Source: Nitrososphaerales archaeon TH703 (GTDB taxonomy: Archaea; Thermoproteota; Nitrososphaeria; Nitrososphaerales; Nitrososphaeraceae). Taken from it: a DNA stretch of 10,204 bases. The stretch is taken from the NCBI GenBank assembly GCA_014523525.1, contig JAATVL010000061.1, positions 1 through 10,204 on the forward strand, in the 5' to 3' direction. Made by a program: the position numbers and the translations under genes. Shown here one piece after another: positions 1 through 5,664 of the stretch; position 1 is the stretch's first letter, and every line of letters begins with the position of its first letter. The notes beneath the pieces were generated by a model. That model worked only from the letters and a program-made list of their open reading frames with translations. It searched no databases and was not told the origin of the DNA.

Positions 1-982
1 AGAACATCTCCTTTATATGCAAATCTCCCTTTTCCTCATGAAAATGTGGATTCCGCGTTTCGATTTGCAATACCTCTACTCCCTTCTCCATAGTGTCCTT
101 GTGTTCAGGCGGGGTGATTCCACCGAACTGTTCCAACAAATTAACTATTTCAAAGGGTTCGATGGAAAAACCAGACGAGTAGGTTAATAGTTCTGCCAAC
201 TGAATAGACATACAGTGTTCTCCAGAATTTCCTGTTCTGATAACCTCTGTCTCAAATCCAGTATAGTATGATATCATCAAATTCAAGAATTGATTTGTCA
301 TTTCAGAAACCCTGCCTAGTTTGGAAAATCTTACACCAGATTCGGAAATCTTTGGTTTGTATATCCATGATACACGAACCATAGTGTAAGGTGTTGTCGA
401 TAACGCGATCCCAGACGAAAATATTTTTGCGTATTCATTCACTGCACCAGGAACATAGTTGTCAGAATCAACGAATCCAACATATTTTTTTCCCATCATT
501 TTTGAAAGGATCATGCCAATGAACATCCCTTCTCCTTTACCATTGCGTATTTTATTATCAGAATCAAAAAGATCTGTATACCCAACTTCCTCTAAAGCCT
601 TCACAAGACCTAGATCCTTTTGATGTATGATTACTGATCTTTTTTCTGCGAATCTGTTAAATTGCTCAAAGGCCTGTTTTTCTAGTTTATACCTATCAAT
701 TGGTTCTCTAGGACTGTTTGATACGATTATTGTTAAACAATCATGAGGAACACCGCTAAGTACTCCTTCTAAAAGCTTTAAACGTTCTCCTTTTATAGGA
801 ATCACAATTGACATTTCTGACTCTATTTTGGAAATGGTTTCATCATCAATGGAACGAATTACTTCAGATTCAGTTTTCTGATGTTTGTTCTTGTGTCCAG
901 AATCCAATTCGTACACACGTTGAACTCCATGTAGACTTACCGATCCAAATCTTTCTGTAAATCTCGGGACATCAAGCTTCAT
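1..982 (-). CDS. mpgS: Mannosyl-3-phosphoglycerate synthase (partial, C-terminus off window)
   Basis: The frame is open from an ATG at 982 to the left edge, giving 327 residues of a family usually near 390. It should transfer mannose from GDP-mannose to 3-phosphoglycerate, the first step to the compatible solute mannosylglycerate, in the cytoplasm (GT55 family). Visible landmarks are VPRFTERFGSVSLHGVQ near the start, an IVIPIKGERLKLLEGVLSG segment at 59-77, RNGKGEGM at 146-153, the metal/nucleotide-sugar DxD-type motif DSDN at 172-175, GRVSEMTN at 223-230, GNSGEH at 251-256, and NPHFHEEKGD at 311-320. These match the family in order and spacing. The partner phosphatase (mpgP) is not visible and could lie beyond position 1. 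No Shine-Dalgarno is seen, and the start is supported by TATA-like boxes just upstream. The family call is firm. Confidence 0.93.
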   Translation of the reverse strand, partial: MKLDVPRFTERFGSVSLHGVQRVYELDSGHKNKHQKTESEVIRSIDDETISKIESEMSIVIPIKGERLKLLEGVLSGVPHDCLTIIVSNSPREPIDRYKLEKQAFEQFNRFAEKRSVIIHQKDLGLVKALEEVGYTDLFDSDNKIRNGKGEGMFIGMILSKMMGKKYVGFVDSDNYVPGAVNEYAKIFSSGIALSTTPYTMVRVSWIYKPKISESGVRFSKLGRVSEMTNQFLNLMISYYTGFETEVIRTGNSGEHCMSIQLAELLTYSSGFSIEPFEIVNLLEQFGGITPPEHKDTMEKGVEVLQIETRNPHFHEEKGDLHIKEMF

Positions 983-1002
983 ATCTTTGATTCAGTTATG
1001 CC

Positions 1003-1026
1003 ATATTTATTGCAAGTCTATATAAA
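1003..1026 (-). promoter_or_regulatory. TATA-like promoter region of mpgS
   Basis: Read on the minus strand this holds TTTATATA (1026-1019) and AATAAATAT (1011-1003). The first would put transcription start near 996, a leader of about 14 bases. The second would put it at about the ATG itself, making a leaderless message. Either fits a gene without a Shine-Dalgarno. AT-rich DNA gives such matches by chance, so this is a moderate call. Confidence 0.45.
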
Positions 1027-1267
1027 TCAATAATTCTTTACATGAAAACTGAGAATTTACGATTTCAAGTCTTCGAGGATTATATCGTGATCCCTGATAT
1101 ATTTAAAAATAGAAAAGAATATCATAATTGGGTACACCGGATTGAGTTTAGTTTGATATTTAAATTGTAATTAAGACAGTAACAGCATTATTGTACGTTG
1201 GTTTAGTAAAGTATAGTATTAAGTAAATGTTGGGTACCAGGAACAATTTACTTTTTTCAATCAATAC

Positions 1268-1272
1268 AAAAA
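1268..1272 (-). terminator. Possible T-tract terminator of the Rieske gene
   Basis: On the minus strand TATATTTTTGTATTG follows the Rieske stop by about 40 bases. Archaeal transcription often ends at such U-rich runs without a hairpin. The run is only five T, so the call is weak. Confidence 0.3.
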
Positions 1273-1310
1273 TATAAGCACCACAAATTATGCTCGGACT
1301 TGCTTCAAAT

Positions 1311-1625
1311 CTACACTTCGATAAACAGTGTATCATTTTCTACCGAGACACTATGACTCTGCAATGGTTTTAATTTTTGAGGAAACGAAATCAAACTTCC
1401 TGTTTTAATATCCCATTTTGCTCCATGCCATGGACACGTTAATTCACTATTGCTCAATTCTCCCTCATGAAGCTCTGCTCCAGCATGAGTACAGATATTG
1501 TCGATTGCATAATAATTTCCGTCCAATTTTGTTACTACGAGCTCCTTTCCGCTAGCTGTTATATGCACCAACTTGCCTTCTTCAATATCTGAAGTTTTTC
1601 CCACGACAACCTTTGCCATGAACAT
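1311..1625 (-). CDS. Soluble Rieske [2Fe-2S] ferredoxin-like protein
   Basis: A 104-residue protein that is essentially one Rieske domain. The cluster ligands are visible: C45-T-H47 in CTHAGAELHEGEL and C64-P-W-H67 in CPWHGAKWD, followed by the usual GxL...P segment. There is no signal peptide or membrane helix, so it should be a cytoplasmic one-electron carrier, like dioxygenase ferredoxins or NirD-type proteins, rather than the bc1-type membrane subunit. The electron partner is not encoded nearby. The start is ambiguous: ATG at 1625 gives MFMAKV, ATG at 1619 gives MAKV. The TATA-like CTTAAAATAA at 1650-1641 predicts a start of transcription near 1620, which favours a leaderless message from 1619. 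It is divergent from corA with 110 bases between. Confidence 0.92.
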   Translation of the reverse strand: MFMAKVVVGKTSDIEEGKLVHITASGKELVVTKLDGNYYAIDNICTHAGAELHEGELSNSELTCPWHGAKWDIKTGSLISFPQKLKPLQSHSVSVENDTLFIEV

Positions 1626-1640
1626 AAAGATAATTCTGCA

Positions 1641-1650
1641 TTATTTTAAG
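1641..1650 (-). promoter_or_regulatory. TATA-like box of the Rieske gene
   Basis: Minus-strand CTTAAAATAA, centred about 26 bases before position 1620. This would give a leaderless transcript beginning at the second ATG (1619), two codons inside the longest frame. Confidence 0.4.
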
Positions 1651-1685
1651 TTAATTTTTTTGCTATTTGTCCAATATTTAGATAT

Positions 1686-1731
1686 CTTAATATACAATAT
1701 TTCAACTTTTTAGTGATAATTAAGAATGAGG
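1686..1731 (+). promoter_or_regulatory. corA promoter and ribosome binding site
   Basis: CTTAATATAC at 1686-1695 is a TATA-like box that would start transcription near 1716. The short leader then contains GAGG at 1728-1731, four bases before the ATG at 1736. The nearby ATG at 1726 opens a frame that stops after seven codons, so the GAGG supports the start at 1736. Confidence 0.4.
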
Positions 1732-1735
1732 CCAG

Positions 1736-2701
1736 ATGACAAAGATTGAATATTCTGATGTACTTGATTCTATTACTAATAAGAATCTGATCTGGATAGA
1801 TATTCAAAAACCTACCAGAAAAAAATTAAAAATGTTGGAAGGAAAATATCCATTTCATGAACTTAATGTCGAGGATAGTCTTTCCAAAATACAAATACCC
1901 AAAATTGACAGATATCAGGATCATATTTTCATAATATTACACTTTCCAACTGTGGATAAAGATAAGAGTATTCCGCGTTCTACTCAGCTTGCAATATTTG
2001 CCGGCCCTGACTATCTTATTACAGTACAGCAAGGGGAACTAAAACCAATCATTGAAATGTTCAACCTCTGTAAAGATAATGAAAAACAGAAGGAGACATT
2101 CATGGGCTCTTCATCTGGTTATCTATTACATAGTATAATAGATCTTATGGTTGATGATTTGTTACATGTTTTAATGAAACTTGAAGGAAATTTAGATGAC
2201 ATAGAAGATTTAGTATTTGATGAGAAAGTTGCAGTAGCAAGGGACATTTCATTATTGCGAAGAGAGATAACAACTCTTAGGCGAGTAGTTGTTCCCTTAA
2301 GGAGAATAATATTGGAACTAAGCAAAGAAATGCAAAGATTTTCTGAAGAAGATCTGACTGATTATTACGATGATGTCAGAGATCATACAGATAAGGTTCT
2401 TGAAGTTCTTGAAGAATCTAAAGAAACTATTGAAATTTTCAAGGATACTGATTTCATGTTAAGCACGGAAAAATCAAATAAGATATTGTCTCTTCTTACT
2501 ATTCTGTTTACTCTTTCCATTCCTGCAACAGTAATTGGTACATATTATGGAATGAATATTAACCTACCAGGTGGTATTATCACTGGTAGTCCAGATTTCT
2601 TTGGTCCATATACTTCATTCATAATCTTATTAATAATTGCTATAGTCCCTTCATCAGTAATGGTCTTGTATTTTAAGAAATTGGGATGGTTTGGATGGTA
2701 A
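1736..2701 (+). CDS. corA: CorA-family divalent metal (Mg2+/Co2+) channel
   Basis: A 321-residue protein of the usual CorA length. The N-terminal two thirds form the cytoplasmic alpha/beta domain and the long stalk helix, rich in charged residues and leucine from about 130 to 245 (for example VLEVLEESKE). Two membrane helices follow, at about 250-271 and 291-312. The selectivity signature YGMN is at 271-274, at the end of the first helix, followed by INLPGG in the outer loop. The C-terminus KKLGWFGW is short and basic, as in the family. It should act as a pentamer in the cytoplasmic membrane, importing Mg2+ or related ions down the membrane potential. It ends 54 bases from the convergent methyltransferase. 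Subfamily substrate (Mg, Co, Ni or Zn) cannot be told from sequence. Confidence 0.95.
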   Translation: MTKIEYSDVLDSITNKNLIWIDIQKPTRKKLKMLEGKYPFHELNVEDSLSKIQIPKIDRYQDHIFIILHFPTVDKDKSIPRSTQLAIFAGPDYLITVQQGELKPIIEMFNLCKDNEKQKETFMGSSSGYLLHSIIDLMVDDLLHVLMKLEGNLDDIEDLVFDEKVAVARDISLLRREITTLRRVVVPLRRIILELSKEMQRFSEEDLTDYYDDVRDHTDKVLEVLEESKETIEIFKDTDFMLSTEKSNKILSLLTILFTLSIPATVIGTYYGMNINLPGGIITGSPDFFGPYTSFIILLIIAIVPSSVMVLYFKKLGWFGW

Positions 2702-2705
2702 TAAT

Positions 2706-2710
2706 AAAAA
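2706..2710 (-). terminator. Possible T-tract terminator of the methyltransferase gene
   Basis: Read on the minus strand, AATATTTTTATTATT lies about 46 bases past the methyltransferase stop, in the short convergent gap with corA. It fits an archaeal U-tract terminator, but there is no hairpin and the run is five T. Confidence 0.3.
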
Positions 2711-2755
2711 TATTAAATTATGACGAAAGACTGTAATTATTAGTTACATCTAATC

Positions 2756-3517
2756 TTAATGTTCAATTAAAGACGTTAAGTCTAAGTTGAAGAATGTTCT
2801 TAGAATACCCAGATATGATTCAACTGGTGGTGGAATTTCATCTTCACATGATACCTTCATATTCCACGCATTTATCCAGATTATCATGGCGTATAGAATG
2901 TTGAGAAATCTCTTATACTGAGCTGGTACAAGCTCCAAGCTTTCCAAATATTTGTCTCCTAATAGCCACGCCGCCGTAAAATCCAGACATTTTTGACCGT
3001 AAACAACCTCGATTTGTTCTTCAATACTCTTTGCAAACTTGAATGGCGTACGGGATACAAAAAAAGGAAAATCAATTTTATCTGGCATAATCAGACCCGG
3101 AGGAGACCAAATCGAAATTATTCTACTGCCATCGTTCAACTCTGTAGAAAATTTTCCTACCATCTTTTTTATGATTCTATCGTCAATAGACAAAAAAAGA
3201 AATACATTACCATCAGAGATATCTACTCTTCTCATGTCGTTAATGATCACTTTAACGTTTTTTAATACTTTGGTCTTTTCCAATATTTCTCTCACTGCTG
3301 TTTTTCTTTTTTCAATTCCTATTGCCCCCCTTACTTTATATTCGATCGACGCGATGTATAATGCATCACTGTTTCCACAACCAAGATCATAAAAAATATC
3401 GTTCTTATCAAGACGTGCAAGTTTGAACATTCTTCTTATGACATTATCAGGCAATTTGATATTGTTGCCACTAAGAACCGAACTCGGCAAAGTAGAAATC
3501 AATTCATTAATGTTCAT
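2756..3517 (-). CDS. Class I SAM-dependent methyltransferase, DOT1/aKMT4-like N-terminal fold
   Basis: A 253-residue protein. PDNVIRRMFKLARLDKNDIFYDLGCGNSDAL at about 23-53 carries motif I (D44-L-G-C-G48), preceded by the helix typical of the DOT1-like group of Rossmann methyltransferases. GAIGIEKRK at 64-72 holds the acidic ribose-binding residue E69. Position 50 of the glycine-rich loop is Ser instead of the more common Gly. A strand like the usual motif IV/post-IV appears at VFLFLSIDD (about 104-112). The last 80 or so residues (after about 175) are not part of the core fold I can recognise; they contain an aromatic stretch around IIWINAWNM. The substrate is unknown: protein lysine methylation is suggested only by resemblance of the N-terminal part to archaeal DOT1-like enzymes. 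GGTGAT lies five bases before the ATG and confirms the start. Confidence 0.8.
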   Translation of the reverse strand: MNINELISTLPSSVLSGNNIKLPDNVIRRMFKLARLDKNDIFYDLGCGNSDALYIASIEYKVRGAIGIEKRKTAVREILEKTKVLKNVKVIINDMRRVDISDGNVFLFLSIDDRIIKKMVGKFSTELNDGSRIISIWSPPGLIMPDKIDFPFFVSRTPFKFAKSIEEQIEVVYGQKCLDFTAAWLLGDKYLESLELVPAQYKRFLNILYAMIIWINAWNMKVSCEDEIPPPVESYLGILRTFFNLDLTSLIEH

Positions 3518-3522
3518 CGTAT

Positions 3523-3528
3523 ATCACC
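3523..3528 (-). promoter_or_regulatory. Ribosome binding site of the methyltransferase gene
   Basis: Minus-strand GGTGAT, complementary to the ATCACC of the 16S rRNA 3' end, sits five bases before the ATG at 3517. It is one of the few clear Shine-Dalgarno sites in the window and fixes this start. Confidence 0.5.
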
Positions 3529-3552
3529 ATATTCGGTAATAGATTATCGATG

Positions 3553-3565
3553 TATTATATAAAAA
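3553..3565 (-). promoter_or_regulatory. TATA-like box between methyltransferase and cysteine-rich gene
   Basis: Minus-strand TTTTTATATAATA is a strong TATA match about 40 bases before the methyltransferase ATG, giving a leader of roughly 16 bases that carries the GGTGAT site. Its + strand form TATTATATAAAAA might also serve the divergent small gene with a leader of about 35-40 bases. Confidence 0.5.
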
Positions 3566-3590
3566 TGGAACTGAGATAAAACTTCTCTAA

Positions 3591-3599
3591 ATTTAATAG
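3591..3599 (+). promoter_or_regulatory. TATA-like box of the cysteine-rich gene
   Basis: ATTTAATAG is centred about 26-29 bases before the ATG at 3624, the spacing expected for a leaderless transcript. No Shine-Dalgarno is present before that ATG. Confidence 0.35.
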
Positions 3600-3623
3600 G
3601 TTTCAATGAATTGAACTCTGAAA

Positions 3624-3818
3624 ATGTTAATAACAGACGCCTATTTTTTACTATGTGTGAACTGTGATTATTGTGGTCATGTTTATGTAGCACATGAACT
3701 AGAAAAGAATAAAGATAGAATTAACTCCCTATTTGACGTAGGTAAGTGCTTGATAATGGGATGTAATTGTGCTAGTTATGTTGACAAAATTGAAAAGATA
3801 GACGAAGAACTATTATGA
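3624..3818 (+). CDS. Small cysteine-rich protein, possible zinc binder
   Basis: A 64-residue protein that I do not recognise as a named family. Six cysteines are placed as C11-x2-C14-x2-C17 and C42-x4-C47-x-C49, with H19 and H24 between the two groups (CVNCDYCGH and CLIMGCNC). The two clusters about 25 residues apart look like a single zinc ribbon or knuckle pair, a structural inference. The middle is charged (ELEKNKDR) and the tail acidic (KIEKIDEELL). There is no signal peptide. A stop lies four codons before the ATG, so no longer ATG start exists. It is divergent from the methyltransferase, with about 106 bases between. The cysteine spacing makes a real gene more likely than a chance frame. 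Confidence 0.65.
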   Translation: MLITDAYFLLCVNCDYCGHVYVAHELEKNKDRINSLFDVGKCLIMGCNCASYVDKIEKIDEELL

Positions 3819-3874
3819 ATTCATTTGTTTCAGTTTCTACAAATTCTATGATTTATTTTCTACCGATGCAATGT

Positions 3875-3887
3875 CCTAAAAATTTGG
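3875..3887 (+). promoter_or_regulatory. TATA-like box of the ctaA-like gene
   Basis: CCTAAAAATTTGG would place transcription start near 3907-3910, a leader of about 7-15 bases. No Shine-Dalgarno precedes either possible start codon. Confidence 0.3.
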
Positions 3888-3916
3888 TAAACCGAACAAG
3901 ATAAATCAATAACTAA

Positions 3917-4366
3917 GTGGATATGAAAAATATCAAACTTTTAAATTTAATATTGCCGTTTATCTCCTTGAGTCTAATTTATTCAACTATGCTTATTGGT
4001 GTTTATATTTCATCCTTAAATAAGGATGTTGCATGCTCAGATTGGCCTTTATGTCCAAATGGTTTTGCTCTTCCTCCAGAGAAATTCTTCTATGAACACT
4101 TTCATAGACTTGTGGCTATTATTGCTGCTATCTTCACTGGAATATACTTAATTTTTCTTAGAAAAAGTTATTGGAGGTTAAATAAATTGGTGGTGATAAT
4201 TACTACCTCATTGATTATTGCCCAAATTGTTATGGGAATTTTTGTTGTATCGACCAAATTGAATCCTATTATAGTTGCAATCCATCTCTCAACAGCAGTA
4301 ACAATTTTTTCTCTAATTTTTGTCCTACTTAGAGAATCATATATTGAAATTAAAAGAAAAGCGTAG
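3917..4366 (+). CDS. ctaA: Half-size CtaA/COX15 heme A synthase-like membrane protein
   Basis: A 149-residue protein with four membrane helices at about 8-32, 65-81, 90-111 and 117-138. It corresponds to one half of the eight-helix bacterial heme A synthase; such half-size forms are known in archaea. Family marks are present: the outer-loop cysteine pair C40-SDWPL-C46 followed by PNG, the heme-ligand helix start E60-H-F-H63-R, and H123 at the start of helix 4. It probably acts in making heme A for the terminal oxidase, in the cytoplasmic membrane, possibly as a dimer. The longest frame starts with GTG at 3917 (M-D-M-K); ATG at 3923 is at least as likely and starts two codons later. No ctaB or oxidase subunit lies nearby, so it seems to be transcribed alone. 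Confidence 0.88.
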   Translation: MDMKNIKLLNLILPFISLSLIYSTMLIGVYISSLNKDVACSDWPLCPNGFALPPEKFFYEHFHRLVAIIAAIFTGIYLIFLRKSYWRLNKLVVIITTSLIIAQIVMGIFVVSTKLNPIIVAIHLSTAVTIFSLIFVLLRESYIEIKRKA

Positions 4367-4384
4367 ACCTAAAATGAACAATGA

Positions 4385-4389
4385 TTTTT
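4385..4389 (+). terminator. Possible T-tract terminator after the ctaA-like gene
   Basis: GATTTTTAATTTG begins about 18 bases past the stop of the ctaA-like gene. It fits a U-rich archaeal terminator and would separate this gene from the HAD-like gene that follows after 73 bases. Confidence 0.35.
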
Positions 4390-4439
4390 AATTTGATAAT
4401 AAAGATTAATTTGCCAGTACTAAAATATGGTGCGACAAG

Positions 4440-5147
4440 ATGTTGAATTTTATATTCGTGGTGGGAAGAATATTAATAGACGAAAAAAATTTTCATTCTT
4501 ATATTGATTCTAGATTACTATATTTATTAAATCAATTTGGCGCAAGAATTGATAACAGAAGTTATCAAGCAGTCAAGTACGATATCATAAAGAATAGGAA
4601 ATTGGTTAAAGATGGGATTGAAGAAATAGTTATACAAATTTGTAGGGTATTGATGCCAACAGGATATGAAAAAATGATTTTAAAATATATTCATGCATCA
4701 ATAGAATTTGCTGAGAAACATTTTTTATATCCATACGATGATGCAATATCCACCTTAGATATTCTTTTCAAAAATTTTAAGATAGGAATTATTGTCAACC
4801 AAGATGAGAAGATATTAAGAATCTTGGGAAAATATGAATTAGATAGGTACTTTAATTGTTGTATTTGCTCATATGAAGAGAATAGCGAGCCTGATAAGGA
4901 AATTTTTAGATTGATTCTAAATACGTTAAAAAAGAGACCAGGAGAGACTGTACTTGTTGGAGACAGACTTGACACACATATACAACTCGCAAATACATTG
5001 GGAATGATTTCGATAAGGCTTACTAAATCTATATTCAGCTTACAAAAGGCTAGAAATCAAAATGAGATTCCAAATTTCACATTAAATAACTTAGGCGAAC
5101 TTGTCAATACAAGTTTAACGAAGAACCAAACTAAGTCATATATGTAG
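4440..5147 (+). CDS. HAD-superfamily-like protein with degenerate catalytic motifs
   Basis: A 235-residue protein with the length and layout of phosphoglycolate-phosphatase-like HAD hydrolases with a helical cap. The second half is clear: YPYDDAISTLDIL (97-109), the motif II strand IGIIVNQ (115-121), a Cys-rich turn FNCCICS (138-144), EPDKEIF (150-156), and the motif IV segment VLVGDRLDTHIQLAN (171-185) ending in LGM. The catalytic residues are largely gone. Motif I, normally DxDGT, reads FIFVVGRILID (4-14), so both aspartates are V7 and G9. The motif III lysine position is E150, and the usual last acid of motif IV is H180, though D175 and D178 remain. It may be a regulatory or binding pseudoenzyme rather than a phosphatase. 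Frames starting at the nearby ATG 4427 stop early, which supports 4440. It ends 16 bases from the convergent HIT gene. Confidence 0.75.
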   Translation: MLNFIFVVGRILIDEKNFHSYIDSRLLYLLNQFGARIDNRSYQAVKYDIIKNRKLVKDGIEEIVIQICRVLMPTGYEKMILKYIHASIEFAEKHFLYPYDDAISTLDILFKNFKIGIIVNQDEKILRILGKYELDRYFNCCICSYEENSEPDKEIFRLILNTLKKRPGETVLVGDRLDTHIQLANTLGMISIRLTKSIFSLQKARNQNEIPNFTLNNLGELVNTSLTKNQTKSYM

Positions 5148-5163
5148 GCAAGTCCACACCAAA

Positions 5164-5595
5164 TTATTCTTTAATGCTTTTGAGTACTTTATTCATTTCA
5201 TACTCACCTAATCTATCGCTCGAATCAAACATAGAATGAATTGCCCCTCCACCGTCGCCAGCCTTCCTTGGCACTATGTGTACATGTAAATGTGGTATTA
5301 CTTGTCCTGCATCTTTACCGTTGTGGATAGCAATTAATGTACTTTGGACCCCTGTACCTTTTTCTATGGGAGGTAGTACTTTGTGTATCAAGTTAAACAG
5401 ATAGGCCATTTGATCAAGCTCAACTTCTTGTAACTTTGCATAGTGTTTTTTTGTAATAACCAGAGTGTGACCAGCTGTCAATGGAAAAGCATCAAGAAAT
5501 GCAATTGCATTTTCATTTTCGTCTATTATCTTGGCATCAATTTTCTTTTGAGCAATCTTACAAAATATGCAGGTATCGGCAGTTCTTCCATTCAT
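5164..5595 (-). CDS. HIT-family (Hint-like) nucleotide hydrolase
   Basis: A 143-residue single-domain histidine triad protein. The active-site motif H102-L-H104-V-H106-I-V is present, with the central triad histidine expected to be the nucleophile. C9-x2-C12 (CIFCKI) together with H51 and H102 matches the structural zinc site seen in many Hint proteins. AFLDAFPLTAGHTLVITKKH (32-51) is the usual nucleotide-binding region, and HNGKDAGQVIPHLH leads into the triad. It probably hydrolyses nucleoside phosphoramidates, AMP-lysine or similar adenylates in the cytoplasm; the true substrate cannot be told. A TATA-like box 22-35 bases before the ATG indicates its own leaderless transcript, separate from the upstream SelD-like gene on the same strand (69 bases away). 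Confidence 0.94.
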   Translation of the reverse strand: MNGRTADTCIFCKIAQKKIDAKIIDENENAIAFLDAFPLTAGHTLVITKKHYAKLQEVELDQMAYLFNLIHKVLPPIEKGTGVQSTLIAIHNGKDAGQVIPHLHVHIVPRKAGDGGGAIHSMFDSSDRLGEYEMNKVLKSIKE

Positions 5596-5616
5596 ATTAT
5601 TTTACGGTTCTACCAA

Positions 5617-5630
5617 ATAATAAAATATTT
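5617..5630 (-). promoter_or_regulatory. TATA-like box of the HIT gene
   Basis: Minus-strand AAATATTTTATTATTT is centred about 27 bases before the ATG at 5595, the spacing of a leaderless archaeal message. The same T-rich stretch could help end transcription from the SelD-like gene upstream. Confidence 0.45.
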
Positions 5631-5664
5631 CTAAATCAGTAGTAGTCCTTCGTGATATCGATAC

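Larger units (their letters stand above)
983..1310. other. Intergenic region, no convincing gene
   Basis: This gap of about 330 bases lies between the mpgS start and the Rieske gene stop. It holds the mpgS promoter at its left and a T-rich stretch past the Rieske stop at its right. A 42-codon ATG frame at 1042-1170 (+) is the only open frame I noted; it lacks a Shine-Dalgarno and recognisable motifs. I see no tRNA, rRNA or inverted repeat of note. Confidence 0.6.

Noticed and set aside
1128..1237. TTGGGTAC occurring twice (1128-1135 and 1230-1237)
   Set aside because: An eight-base repeat about 100 bases apart in a non-coding gap, with no further similarity around it; likely chance.
2397..2414. 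Tandem GTTCTTGAA repeat in corA
   Set aside because: It encodes VLEVLEE in the stalk helix and is explained by coiled-coil coding.
2993..3392. Open + strand frames of 90 and 117 codons
   Set aside because: They lie wholly antisense to the methyltransferase gene, whose motifs and ribosome site are clear, and their translations show no recognisable domain.
4427..4507. ATG at 4427 as the start of the HAD-like gene
   Set aside because: That ATG is in another frame and reaches a stop after 26 codons without HAD motifs.
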